NCBI GenBank assembly: GCA_007115705.1
Contig: QXEO01000247.1
Coordinates: 12,342,253 to 12,406,252, forward strand
Length of the DNA stretch: 64,000 nucleotides
Source of the DNA: Dactylis glomerata
Taxonomy: Eukaryota > Streptophyta > Magnoliopsida > Poales > Poaceae
Direction: 5' to 3'
Shown here: positions 1 through 11,347 of the stretch, in pieces
Numbering within the stretch: position 1 is the stretch's first letter
Layout: each line of letters opens with the position of its first letter
Notes under the pieces: generated by a model
Seen by the model: the letters and a program-made list of their open reading frames with translations, nothing else
Databases searched by the model: none
What the model was told of the DNA's origin: nothing
Made by a program: the position numbers and the translations under genes

Positions 1-3000
1 CTGCAACTTTCGTCTAAATAGAATAAGATAAGAGAGCGCATAAAAGTAAACAACTAGATACTAACACCAAACATAACCCAGCCGATGAATCACCTCCTCG
101 CGACCAAACGAAGAAGCAAGTATCAAAGGCACTCACACGGTTACCAAGTTTTATTGCAGGTTTATTGTTGTAGTTGTGCTAACTTACTACACAAGTTTAT
201 TAGTATTGAAATAGCAGGTGCAAGTTGTTCTATGATCGAGTAGTACATCTCCAAGTCGTCCATAACCGCAGACACGGCTTTTCGAAAAGATTTAACCCTG
301 CAGGGGTGCCCAAATGTACCCAAACACACGATCACTCCTTGATGCCTACGATTAGCACACTTCCAATGGTGTGCCGACAGGAGGTCGCGACTCGCACTCT
401 CCTTCACTACAAACAAGTCCAGGAAGCCACCTGACTAAGTTTACCCCGCTCGAGAGTCTGGCCGAATCTCTGAGACAGACCTAGCTGATGCGAGGACGGC
501 TTCCGAGGCTCGACTCCACCCACGGGAGGCGACCCTCTTCAGCATGCGATAAACGCCCGTGCCGCAACCTATACGTGCATGCAGAGGCAAACAAGGGGTT
601 ACAAGGCACCCACGGCTTCCCCCAAAGTAAATCGGACCATAAGATACAAGAGCTGCATGCACGCAAAACCCAAATGGAAAACCTCAAACTAGTTGTGGCC
701 ACTGGACAAGTGTGTAGATTCTGGCAGTGATCGAGGGGAGGCCCGTAAACGTACCCACGTCTGGTTAGAGCGCACAGTCTCAGAACAGTTCATGCGATCT
801 CGAGGTCCTAGGGGACACAAGTGAGCCGTCGTAAAACTGGCAAAATGACTCACCGATGCCTCTGCTTAATTTAATTTGAAGTATTAACATTAAAGTAAGC
901 CATGATTATCTCCAACAACATATATCCAAAAAGTAGAGCATGTGATAACTTTCCCAACCCAAAAGATAAAACAACTACAACAACCTGAAGATGCCTACGA
1001 CTCGCAAGGCCAACTCGGACAACAAGCACACGGTTAATAGGATATATGGAAGGTTCTATGGCTTTGCTTTGGGTAAACAGGTGGATAGGGACGTGACTCG
1101 AACAAAGAATCGCAACACAAGGCTAGGATATACAGCTAGCGAGAGCAAAGGTATTAAATGGGTAGAGAGAAAAGGGCTCGCCTGAAAAGAAGGTCGAAGA
1201 ACACCCGAAGAACTTGTTGTTGCTCACATCACCACGAATCGTCCTATCCGAGAAGAAGCAAAACGCTACAACAAACAACGGATGCAACACTTACTACTAT
1301 GGCAAAAGAATCGGCATGAGCATGTGAAGGTATGCATGGCATGGCAATTATGATGCAATGCAACCTATCCCAAAATTAAGCGGAATCGGAATCCCGACAT
1401 ACACAAATATGGTTTAAATTGTTTTACTACGCAACAATTTAAATGTTGTTTAACATGGCAAAACAAGGTATAGGTGATCTACACAAAATTAAATGAAGCG
1501 GGGAACCATATTTGGTAATTTCCCAAGTGCTCCATATGTTGTTTATTAGATGAGATACAAACTATCACGCCATGACATGATGCAAGATGCAAACAAGCAT
1601 ATGGATGGCATATTCAAATTCTATGCATTTTTTTGATAAACTTTCATATAAAATACTTTTTATTTCGAGTTACGGTTTAAAAGATATGAATTTTGCAAGA
1701 TGCAAATACTTGCAGGAATTTCAGAAAACGAAACAGAAAAACTGGAAGGCTGTGTTGGTCCGGACCTGAGCCCGATTGGCGACGGATAGCAACGGTCGCA
1801 CGCCAGCGACGGGCGGATCTGAATCTGAACAGCAAAAAGAGGGGATTTAATCTGATGGCACTGGGATTTGAACTCTAGTTTGCTGGCTAAAGAAACAAGG
1901 TCTAACCACTAGACCGCAGCAGCGATGTTGACTTAGTGGTGTTCGGGATCAACTTGAACCTGTTCTGCACGCGAGATCTGAACAAAAACAGAGGAAAAAG
2001 GGTGGATTTCATGCTGCTTTTGGAGATTGGTCTCGGGATCGATTTGCTGGACAGGAGAGGAACGAACCGCCGGGCTGCTGTTTGGTATTTGGAACGGAAG
2101 GGTCACCGGGTCGTTGTGCAGAACAAGTAGGAGCATGGCCAGAGCACCAGGAGCTCGCCCATGGCAGCACACATACAGAGAACACGGAGGTCAGCGATGG
2201 GAATCTTAGCAAGAGGCAAAAATGGACGGGGAAAGAGGGGAAAAGGAGCACAGGCTCACCAGAAGTTCGCGTGCGTGCTCGGAGAGGTCGGAGGAGGGCC
2301 GGGGCGGCCGGATTTCGCTGGTGACCGGAGATGAAGAAGAGGATGCGGCCGTCTCTGTAGTCGATTTTGGCTCGATTCCGTGAAGGCAGACGATGCAGAT
2401 GAGTTGCGAAGCTCCTGGATGCGTCAGCTTGGCGGCGGGAGCACTGCAACAACGGCGCGTCGTCGACCATGGCGCGGTGGTCTTCGGCTTCCTTTCTCGA
2501 TCGGGAGCTTGCAGGGAAGGGCGACCAAGATGAGGAGGAGGGGTGGCGGCGCTGCGGCGGAAGGAGAGGAAGAGGAACTAGGGTTTCAGAGGGGATCCGA
2601 AGCTGGGAGATTAAAAGGGAGGGTAAAGTGGTGTGGTGGAGGTTGTTACTGAGAGGACCACAGGAGCATGCTCCTCTCGTGCTTGCCTGGAGAAGAGGAC
2701 AGGGAAGCGGTTCGGTAGAGACAGAGAGATGGGCTTCGGGAGGAAAAGAAGTGGGCTGCCAGATTAAAAGAGGAAAAGGGAGGTCTCTCTCCTCCTCAAA
2801 ATATTTTATTTCGAATTTTTATTTGAAATTGGATGAGAAAGAAAAAGGTTTTAGCAAAGATTCAAAGCAGACTTAAAGCAAGTTAAATTCTTGAAAGGTT
2901 TATATTTTATTTGAAACAAGAGTTTTTAACATACAACCAAAACATTTTTATTAGTACAACTTTGAGCTTAATTAAAATAAAGAAAAAGAAGGGGAGGTTA

Positions 3001-3165
3001 TTGTAAAACCATACAAGACAAAACTCATATAATTTTTAACAAAATTCATTTTGTTCCACAAAACATGCAAGGTTATAGATGCATGAGGATGCACAACGTC
3101 ACGATGACGCGAAAAATAAAAAGAACAAGCAATTCTAATATTTGGGATTTTTCCGGGTCGTTACA
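1..3165 (-). mobile_element. Tekay-like Gypsy LTR, partial (3' LTR)
   Basis: Read on the minus strand, this block starts at 3165 with TGTAACGACCCGG, a typical start for chromovirus (Tekay/Del-type) LTRs in grasses, and runs leftward out of the window. The adjoining strand at 3166-3240 looks like the polypurine-rich 3' end of an internal region. The block is non-coding; short ORFs are scattered on both strands with no recognisable domain. It includes a GC-rich stretch at about 2240-2620 and AT-rich stretches at about 1370-1750 and 2800-3100. The left end lies outside the window, so LTR length and the TG...CA pairing cannot be confirmed. The family call is inferred from the LTR start and general texture. 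Confidence 0.55.
1863..1914 (-). other. tRNA-like A-box/B-box pair
   Basis: On the minus strand GTCTAGTGGTTAGA (from 1914) resembles a Pol III A box and GAGTTCAAATCCC (from 1875) resembles a B box. They are spaced about 39 nt apart, close to the tRNA spacing. I could not pair convincing acceptor or T-arm stems, so this is not a functional tRNA gene. It may be a tRNA-derived SINE fragment or a chance match inside the LTR. Confidence 0.3.
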
Positions 3166-3614
3166 ATCGACACCACTAACAAAGGATCTCGCCCCGAGAT
3201 CCATGTTAAGGCGGGGGAGGGAAGTTGGGTAAACTATCGGATCTTCTTGCGCCATGTTGAACTCCGTGACACCACTAACAAGAGGTTTTTCTCGACACCA
3301 CCAACAAGGGATTCTTGCTCACATTGACGATGAAGAACTTCCGAAGAACGAACCTATTAGGATAAAGCAAGAGATCGTCCACCCACGTAGGAACCTAAGA
3401 CTCTGAGAAGTAGGTAAGGGAGAGGAATCAAAACTTGCAAAGGTAAGAGGAGAAAGCATAGAGATAAGGAGAAAAATGCAGACTACTTAGATCTATCCAA
3501 CTCATTCTTAGAAAATAGTTTTAGACACTAAACTCTACAACGTCCATTGGCAAGGTTATCCTACAGGCAGACTGGACCCGTGGGTATCGACAAAACCTGG
3601 GCTCTGATACCACT
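3166..3614 (-). mobile_element. Internal remnant between two Tekay-like LTR pieces
   Basis: Only 449 bp separate the LTR start at 3165 from the tRNA-Met-type primer-binding site at 3601-3612. There is no gag or pol coding. The right side carries the primer-binding site and the left side a purine-rich strand, as expected for the two ends of an internal region. Three imperfect direct repeats of CGACACCAC(T/C)AACAA occur near 3169, 3267 and 3293. The internal region was either deleted or belongs to a non-autonomous derivative with long LTRs. Confidence 0.5.
3601..3612 (-). promoter_or_regulatory. Primer-binding site (initiator tRNA-Met type)
   Basis: The minus strand reads TGGTATCAGAGC, the classical complement of the 3' end of initiator tRNA-Met. 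It lies two bases after an LTR end reading GGGGCGTCACA. This fixes the minus orientation of the element. Confidence 0.75.
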
Positions 3615-4127
3615 TGTGACGCCCCAAAACCGGCACCTTGCAGATGATAGCGAACACGCCACAATCTACACGATGTCGCTTTGGAAACGCACCACCAAGC
3701 GCCTCGTGCACGTTGGAGCGCGCACGTGATGCGGGTGGAATCGAGTAGCAACAGTTACACAAGTTCACGATGGAACCCACAAAAGAATATATAATATAAC
3801 CGCAAAGACTCCACGAGTCAAGAGTCCAAATATACAATACAAATATCCAAATCATATATAAAGCAAATAGTATCCAAGTACGAACAAGAATACAAATGGG
3901 CCTAAGAGGCCTGAAGATAAACGATGGCGTCCAAACCCTGCCCAGGCCAAGCCGGAAGGGTAACCTTGCTAACGTCAGCGCTCCCATACCTGTCAAAAAC
4001 GTCGGGCCAGTGGTTGCCGAACAAGGAGGGAGAAAGAGAAAAAGAAAAAAAACGAGGGTGAGTACCGAGGCACGTACTCGCGAGACTGGAATTCAGCTAT
4101 GCTCGCCTACAGGCTATATGGTGCTTC
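3615..4127 (-). mobile_element. Tekay-like 5' LTR, truncated
   Basis: LTR sequence ending (minus strand) in GGGGCGTCACA next to the primer-binding site. Only about 510 bp remain. The LTR start seen at 3165 (TGTAACGACCC) is not found here, because the sequence switches to the internal region of an Athila-type element at about 4128. No coding content is recognised. Confidence 0.5.
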
Positions 4128-4132
4128 TTTTC

Positions 4133-4149
4133 TGGCGCCGTTGCCGGGA
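4133..4149 (+). promoter_or_regulatory. Primer-binding site, Athila type
   Basis: TGGCGCCGTTGCCGGGA follows TTTTC, matching the primer-binding sites of the other Athila-type elements in this window (near 27640, 30190 and 42064 on the minus strand). It marks the start of the P1 internal region. Confidence 0.8.
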
Positions 4150-4321
4150 AGGAAGAGAAGACTTCTGCGAGGGGAGTTTTTCGCACACACATCCTTTACT
4201 TTGTTTTATTGTTTTGCTTTACTTTATTTATTTTACCTGCATCATTTTATCAAAAACCCAAAAAAAATTAGAATCCTTGGTAGTTGTTTTTACTTGTCTT
4301 GCTTTATCATGCTTTCTATCA

Positions 4322-5278
4322 ATGGTTGGTTTCTTAGAAACTAAATCTTTTTGGCAAGGTGGGTTCACGGAAGAGCAGCAAAATTATTATGAGGAACACC
4401 GCTTGTCACAAAAAGGGAAACACTTATGGGAACAAATCAATAGATTATATATCATTGCTAGAAATGCGTGCTCTACTTATAATGTTACTTATTGCTTTGA
4501 TGAGTCTTGTTGCTGTAGGAGGTATAAACACCTCCCTTTTCAATGTGAGTATAACGATGATGTTACCATATCATCTTATATTAATGGAAATTATGACTTT
4601 TATGATGTGGAACAAATTGAAGAATTTATTACTTGGAAGGGTGCATTCGAACTTGCATATTTGCTTGAAAATACTGATGATGCACTTTATAAATATGAGG
4701 TTTATGATATACTTAAATTTTGCTTTGATAATTACAAAGAAGGAAATGGCTATATTCTTAAATATCTTAATAGATGCTCTCCAACGGAAGAGACTAATGC
4801 CTTGAAGGAGCCTATGGAAGAAGAAATTGCTGAAACTAGAAGCTCATTTGATGAAAAAGAGGAGGAAGAATGGAGCTACCCATGTCTACCTCTCAATAAG
4901 AGTAACTCTTTAACTAATACCTTATTTGATAGCCCTCCATGCTTAACAAAGAAGGATGAGTGTGATATTTATATTGTTGAGTTTATTCATGATGCTACTG
5001 AAAATTATTATGAGAGAGAAAAATTTGGTTGTTGGAATTCTCATGTTACTAAAACACCTCTCTTTATATTGAAAGTTCCGAAGTTGCGCTTGTTTTATCT
5101 ACCCATACTTGTTACTATATGCTTCTTTGATTTATTTTCTTACAAGACTCCTATGCATAGGAAGTGGGTTAGACTTAAATCTGTTTTATATTTGCTCCTT
5201 GATGCTCTCTTTTGCTTCAAATCATATTTCTTATGTGAGCATCTTCTCGAATTACTGAGCCTAGCTCAAAGGCGTTAA
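4322..5278 (+). CDS. Unknown 318-aa cargo ORF of element P1
   Basis: I do not recognise this protein. The reading frame is open further upstream, across the primer-binding site, but the ATG at 4322 is the first plausible start after the leader. It has none of the expected gag, zinc-knuckle, protease or polymerase motifs. Visible features are an acidic, Tyr-rich N-terminal half, a cysteine cluster at residues 58-75 (CFDESCCCRRYKHLPFQC), a Glu-rich stretch at about 164-184, and two hydrophobic segments at about 257-272 and 288-304 that could be membrane-spanning. The stop codon is followed directly by the AAGAAAAGCACTCTTGGG sequence that also follows the coding regions of P2, A1 and A3. It may be an env-like or accessory cargo protein, or a decaying non-functional ORF. 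About 950 bp of open frame in AT-rich DNA suggests past selection. Confidence 0.6.
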   Translation: MVGFLETKSFWQGGFTEEQQNYYEEHRLSQKGKHLWEQINRLYIIARNACSTYNVTYCFDESCCCRRYKHLPFQCEYNDDVTISSYINGNYDFYDVEQIEEFITWKGAFELAYLLENTDDALYKYEVYDILKFCFDNYKEGNGYILKYLNRCSPTEETNALKEPMEEEIAETRSSFDEKEEEEWSYPCLPLNKSNSLTNTLFDSPPCLTKKDECDIYIVEFIHDATENYYEREKFGCWNSHVTKTPLFILKVPKLRLFYLPILVTICFFDLFSYKTPMHRKWVRLKSVLYLLLDALFCFKSYFLCEHLLELLSLAQRR

Positions 5279-8175
5279 AGAAAAGCACTCTTGGGAGATA
5301 ACCCAATGTTTCTTTTCAGTAATTTTTCTTTTATTTGAGTCTTGGAAGTCATTACTACTGTAATGACCGCTCCTTATCTTGTTTATTTCATTTTTGTGCC
5401 AAGAGAAGCCTCTAATTTGAGTGAGGTAAAGATTTGGGGATGTTGCTGTCCTGAAACTGTTTTCGGTGCTGCACCGTAAAAATTTGTGAAAATTCTCTGT
5501 TTATCTTTTGGACCTGCGATTTCTTGTGCATATGCCCCAGGTTTTATCCAAACTTTTGTTAGTTGAACACTTTTTGATTTGAGCAACAGAAAATCCCTCA
5601 AAAATTCTACCTTTGTCAGCTGTTCAGTTTTGACAGATTTCTGCCAATATTTGTGTTTGCCACTTTATCGCTTTCTTTTGAGTTCTTTTGATCACGGAAC
5701 TTTTGGGGAGGTTGCTACAGTAGTATCTACTATATATGTGGTGGTTTTGAGTTGAAACCTGAAGCAAATAGAGATTGATTATATGTTATGCTTGCACTAA
5801 TGTTGCTAATAGAATTGTGTTTAGTTTTGTATGAAGGAAGTTTTCAAGTGTAGGGATTGGAGAATGATGAGATGAGTTGAAGAATGGACAAAAGCTCAAG
5901 CTTGGGGATGCCCATGCATCACCCCAAGAAATATCCAAGAAGTACAAGCGTCAAAGCTTGGGGATGCCCCCGAGGCACCCCTTCTTCATCGGCAAAAATC
6001 AGGTCACCTTTCAAAACACTATATTTTTATTGCTTCATGCACTATGTGTTTTTCTTGGAGCGTCAGTTGCTTTAGTTTTCTTAGTTGGTTTAGTTTGTTT
6101 GTTTGCTGCAATAAATGGTTGGACCCCAACAAATTTCTTTTGGAGAAGTTGCCTTGCTTTTCATTTGCCAAGAACACTCAGTTTTTCACTCTTATCGTTT
6201 ATCGAGCGTTCTTCTTTTTCTGCTACTGCTTTTGGTTTTCGTTTTCGCCTTGATTTGCGTTCAGACCTTGTCATATCTTTTCATCAAGGTGTATTTTTGC
6301 CTCTGATCTTTATTGGTTTTCATCAAAAGAGGTGTTTATAAAAATTTCAAATGATGTTGGAAAAGAGAAAAAGCTTTGTGCAAAATAGTGGTACAAGAAG
6401 GAGCTTGTGTAGACTGCGGCTTAGGCTTTTTCATGTCATGCTTGATGTCTTTTTGATAGTATGCTTAGTGGTTTTGCTGTAGCATGACTTGTCTCAAATA
6501 ACTGAGATTGCTTAATGAGCCTTTGAAAAAATCATGCGTTGTTTTTATTGTATGGAAGCATTATTTTGGTTTTCTCCTTGATGCTTTATTTGGGTTGACT
6601 TGGCGCATGCTCACACATGTTAGACTCTTACAAAGTCGCCAATAGCCTTCATGATCATTTAGTTTTTGACTTTTGATGCCATCCTATGCTTCTTTTAATG
6701 TCGCTTTGTCGCTTTGCATGATTATGGCCATTATTGCTCTCTTAGTTGGTCGCTCCCAGTCTTTTGCTAGCCCTCGCCTTGTACTGAGTATGAGCTCTAC
6801 TCGTGCATCCAACTCCTAAAAGCCAAAGTTTTCCAAAGTGTCCACCATACATACCTACTAGCAATTTGCTATTCCAAGTAAATTTGACTTGCTTTTATTT
6901 TCTCTTCAAATTAAACTCTTACCAGTGTTATGCGAAATTCGGTCAGTAAAGCTCTCACGAACCGGAAGGCACACTTTACTTTTTCCTGTTCTTAAAAATT
7001 TGACATTGTGGTCTCTTATGTTGAGTTGTTATGCTTGCAAGTTGTAAGTTGGATTCTAGCCCATCCATGCTGTCATGGGGCAAGCTTTCAACATTGCACT
7101 TCTTATTTGAGTTGATATCGTGATCTTTTGTTTATGGATGCCCGCGGTGTGAAATGAATTGGGAATCTTGTGGGGATCATGGAGTTTGTATATGTGTTAG
7201 GGAAACGCCGGGCCGCCAATCTAAGCCATGCATAATTCATGGTGGAAATTTGCAGCATACCCATGGTGAACATTCGATGACGCATCTCACAATAAAAAGC
7301 TAAACAAAAAGCAAATAAAAGAGATGTCGAGGTGTTCATTGTCTGCTTGTCCTGTCATTTTGGTGTGGGCTTGTTCCATGTCATCGGGCACGGAGGTTCC
7401 CCATTGGCGGTTCTCAATGATATGCATATACTTACAATGACAAGAGCCTTGCTTGGGACTCTAAGTAAAGTAGCATGAGGTTTGGGTACTCGTATTCACG
7501 GGGCACAAGGTTTCAACTTATGATTTGTCATGCATATGCATCATAATTGTTCTCGCATTAACTTTAACCATTCAAGATGCTTATGATGGGGGCAATGAGA
7601 GCTCAAAGCCGGTAAGTACCATAATTTTTGAAGGTTATAAAACTTGCAATCACTGCTTCCCTCTGCGAAGGGCCTTTCTTTTACTTTTATATTGAGTCAC
7701 CACCTTCTTTCTTTATGCACCATTAAGAGAGCATAGTTGTCATTCTTAGTGTGATATGCATTGTCCCAAAGTTCATTGATTGATTTATATTGTTGGTTTC
7801 ACTTGTTCTTAAATTATTTGTATCTAGTCGCCCTCTTAAACTTGAAGGTGTCCTATGCATTTATGTTTTGCTCTCTTTGAAGGACAAGCTGAAAACCATT
7901 TGTATGTTTTCCTTATGATTTGAACACACGTTTGACTTTCATTGTTTCATTTTTATGATCTTTTGTTTGTGTTCATTTGCATGTTTACAACATGGTTGCT
8001 AAGTTCTTATTGTCATGATTATATCTTCATGCCCATGTTTTAAGTTCTTATGATCCCAGCTCACCAATGCTTACATATATGATCAAGATTGTGTAGGTGC
8101 ATGTCACCTCAAAAATTATTCTTTTGTTATCACTTACCTACTCGAGGACGAGCAGGAGTTAAGCTTGGGGATGCT
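5279..8175 (+). mobile_element. P1 non-coding 3' module and polypurine tract
   Basis: About 2.9 kb without a believable gene, between the ORF and the 3' LTR. The same module in the same order recurs in A1 (22464-25398, minus), P2 (36290-38135 and 43720-44426, plus) and A3 (38727-41300, minus). It holds two internal copies of AAGCTTGGGGATGCCC at about 5899 and 5955 that resemble the true polypurine end (AAGCTTGGGGATGC, just before 8176). Short ORFs such as the minus-strand one at 7103-7339 recur in A1 but show no domain, and I read them as incidental. Confidence 0.7.
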
Positions 8176-9804
8176 TGATACGTCTCAAACGTATCTATAA
8201 TTTTTGATGCTCCATGCTTGTTTTTACACCATTTGCCTATTGTTTCGTTACACTTAGTGGCACTTTTATGCATTTTCTGGAACTAACCTATTAACGAAGT
8301 GCCACAGTGCCAGTTTCCTGTTTTCTGCTGTTTTTGTGTTTCAGAGTGATACACAGGAAATATTCTCGGAATTGGACGAAACCACATCCTGAAGTCTTAT
8401 TTTACCCGGAAGCTTCCAGAGATCCGAAGAGGAGTAGGAGGAGGGCCACCAGGGCCCCACACGCAGGGGCGGCGCGGCCAGGCCCCTGGCCGCACGGGGC
8501 CCGCGTGAGGGAGCCTGGCTCCCCCTCTGACATTGCCCCTTCGCCTATAAAGACCCCCCGACGGAAAAAACCTAAGTACCCGATCAGTTTTCTAGAACAC
8601 ATCGCGATCCGCCGCCGCCGTCGACCCGAAGATCGGGAGGGTCCAGAAGCTCTTCCCGGCACCCTGCCGGAGAGGGGAATCGCCACGGGAGGTCTTCTTC
8701 ATCGCCATGCTTGCCTCCGGAGCGATGAGTGAGTAGTCTACCTTGGACTATGGATCCATAGCAGTAGCTAGATGGTTGTCTTCTCCACCATGTGCTTCAT
8801 GTTTAGATCTCATGAGCTGCCTTACATGATTGAGATCACCATTATGTAATTCTACATGTTTGGTTTGTTGGGATCCGATGAATATTGGTGTATATGATTA
8901 AGTTGCTGTACTGAATTATATCTTTTGTTATCTCTATGTTGTTTATGATCTTGCATGCTCTCCGTTGTTAGTAGCTATCTTGGCCGAGTAGTTGCTAGTG
9001 ACTCCAAGAGGGGGTATTTATGCTCGATAGTGGGTTCATGCCTCTATTTCACCTGGGGGAGTGACAGAAACCTCTAAGGTGGTAGATGTGCTGTTGCTAC
9101 TAGGGAGAAAACAACATTCATATGCTCAAGGGCATATGCTTTGTTTACATTACACACTTTGCTTAATGCAATTATCTGTTGTTCGCAACTTAATACTTCC
9201 AGGGTGTTCGGATTGATATCCCCGGGAGTGGATTATTAGTCATAGATGCAGTTGGATGGCGGTCTATGTATTTTGTTGTAATGCCCAGAGTAAATCTCAT
9301 AGTGATCTTCTTGACATATCACGTTATCTTTATTCTATCAATTGCCCAACTGTAATTTGTTTACCCAGCATGTGTTATTTTATCTATGGAGAGACACCAC
9401 TAGTGAACTGTGGACCCCGGTCCTATTTCCATCATATTGCTATCATCTGTTTACTTTATTCGCACTATTTACTTTACTCGCATACTATATTGTTTTCCAC
9501 TCGATACACTCATAACCTTTGTTTCAAGCAAACCGGTGAGATTGACAACCTCATCGCAAGTTGGGAACAAAGTATTTGTTTGTGTGTGTGCAGGTTCCGC
9601 ATCACCTTCAGTCGTCATTGTCTCTCCTCTCCTGACCGATATTAAACCTTGGTTTCTTAACTAAGGGAAAACTAGCTGCTATACTCATCATACCTTCCTC
9701 TTGGGGTTCCCAACGGGCTGGTTATCCACCACGCACAAGGACCGTCTGCTCCCACGTCAACCACACGCCATCAGCTTATTTTCTGGCGCCATCAACCGGT
9801 AGCA
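8176..9804 (+). repeat. P1 3' LTR (1629 bp)
   Basis: Starts TGATACGTCTC right after the polypurine tract and ends GGTAGCA, so TG...CA. It aligns along its whole length with the A1 LTRs (20833-22463 and 27656-29285 on the minus strand). A GC-rich palindrome (GCGGCCAGG / CCTGGCCGC, 8474-8493) lies about 55 bp upstream of a TATA box (TATAAAGA, 8546-8553). A sequence resembling the primer-binding site (TTTTCTGGCGCCATCAA) lies inside the last 30 bp of the LTR. Confidence 0.85.
8546..8553 (+). promoter_or_regulatory. TATA box of the P1 LTR
   Basis: TATAAAGA within CGCCTATAAAGACCCCCC. The same motif occurs at the equivalent place in the A1 and A3 LTRs (minus) and in the P2 LTR at 53831. It is the likely Pol II promoter of these elements. 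Confidence 0.6.
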
Positions 9805-11347
9805 GACAGCAGACACACGGCGGCTAAACCAATTCGTCCGTCCGCATCCTGGTCCAGTGCTCCCTTTTTATAGCCACATCGATATGTAGGTTGGAGTACG
9901 GGGCAAGAAGCAGCGAACCGCATCGAACCGATCTGCCTCTTACCGTCTGCCTCGATCGAATCGAGCAACGGCTGCCTGGGGTGATCGCCCCTGGCCCGGC
10001 GCTGCGGCCTGGCGCAGGAGCGGATCGACCTCCTGGCATGCGACCAGGCCCAGGCGAATTGGTGGCCCAGCCGGCCCAGCCGGGCACGCGACCTGCGCGG
10101 CCCAGTCGGCCTGGAGGAGGGAGCGGCCCATGCGATCCGGTCGCCCAGCCGGTCAACGGCCCAGCGGCCTGGGCGCAGCAGGTAAGTGCCCCGCCCGGGC
10201 CGGGTGGGCTGGCGGCCCAGCCGGCCGGCCCATGCGCCTCGTCCCCTTTTCCTTTTCCTTTTCTTTTGCCTTTTTCCTTTTTGCCTTTTTAAAAGTTTGT
10301 CTAGATGAACTATCAAATTGGTCCATTAGTAAAACTTTTCGCGGACTATATTTTAGCCCTATTTACTTCCAATAAATAAATATATGTATTAACATTTATT
10401 AATTCAATTAATTAATAAATCATTAATCTCTTCCCAGAACAATTCCGCAACTCTCCGAAACAATTTCCATAAATCCTGAAACTACCCTAGCGTCGATGAG
10501 CGTTAAGTGTGTGACCCTACGGGTTCGAGAATGTGCGGACATGATCATCATCAATAATCAATAGCGGGATCTGGAAATCCATATCGACTCCCACACATTC
10601 AACGAAGATCATTATCGGTGAACCACAATGTCAGGATTCAATTAATCCCATATACAAATTCCATTGTCTCGCGATATTTTACTCGCCCGAGATTCGATCG
10701 TCGGTATCGCCATACCTAGTTCAATCTCGTTCATGACAAGTACTCTTTACTCGTTCCGCAATCCAATATCACCCTATGATTAAACTCATTAATCACGTGT
10801 TTGCAAACGGTGTATGATATTGATTACCGAGTGGGCCCGGAGTATATCTCTCCGACATGGGAGGGACAAATTCCATCTCGATACATACAACCCAACGAAT
10901 ACTTTCCGATCACCTGAGAGACACCTTTATGATCACCCTTTCATAGGATGACATTTGATGACCTCAAAGCTCTCTTCCGGTACTAGGGAGTGGCATTATC
11001 TCATGGTCTAAGGAATAGGATACTGACATAGGAAAAGCTACGCAATTGTGAACACAATGACACGATCTAATTGCTGTGCTTAATTGGGTCTGTCCATCAC
11101 ATCATTCTCCTAATGACATGACCTCATTATTAATCGACAACTCATGTCTATGGTTAGGAAACCTTAACCATCATTAATCAATGAGCTAGTCTAGTAGAGG
11201 CATACTAGGGACACGGTGTTATTCATAAACCACACAAGTATTAATGTTTCCACTTAATACAATTCTAGCATGGAATATAAACATTATCATAAACAAGAAA
11301 TATGATAATAACAATATTATTATTGCCTCTAGGGCATATTTCCTTCA
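9805..11347 (-). repeat. Copia 3' LTR, truncated
   Basis: Aligns with 34294-35837 at a constant offset of 24490 with no net indels. The last ~422 bp of the LTR (equivalent to 33872-34293) are missing because the P1 LTR ends at 9804. The LTR begins (minus) at 11347 with TGAAGGAAATATGCC, next to the purine tract CAAGTGGGAGAC. A GC-rich stretch at about 9960-10240 corresponds to the Copia promoter and leader part. Confidence 0.88.

Larger units (their letters stand above)
4128..9804 (+). mobile_element. P1: Athila-type non-autonomous element lacking its 5' LTR
   Basis: The order is primer-binding site (4133), one ORF (4322-5278), about 2.9 kb of non-coding 3' module, polypurine tract, and a full 3' LTR (8176-9804). 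There is no gag, protease, reverse transcriptase or integrase. The 5' LTR is missing and the element abuts a Tekay-like LTR on the left. On the right its LTR ends in TAGCA exactly where a truncated Copia LTR begins. I infer that P1 inserted into the Copia 3' LTR and that a later deletion removed the P1 5' LTR together with the distal end of that Copia LTR. Confidence 0.75.

Noticed and set aside
3896..4321. Upstream extension of the P1 ORF to an ATG at 3896
   Set aside because: It would run through the Tekay-like LTR and the primer-binding site across an element junction; the open frame there is accidental.
7103..7339. 78-codon ORF in the 3' module (minus in P1, plus at 23302-23538 in A1)
   Set aside because: It is conserved between two copies, but these copies share the whole DNA segment at high identity; there is no sign of protein-level constraint.
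9256..9664. LTR-borne ORFs of 84-129 codons repeated in P1, A1 and A3
   Set aside because: They lie in LTR sequence downstream of the promoter with overlapping alternative frames; more likely leader than gene.
9792..10316. Minus- and plus-strand ORFs of 110-174 codons in the GC-rich stretch (also 33990-34806)
   Set aside because: They lie in the GC-rich part of the Copia LTR, are Pro/Arg/Gly-biased in every frame, and have no domain; high GC leaves frames open by chance.
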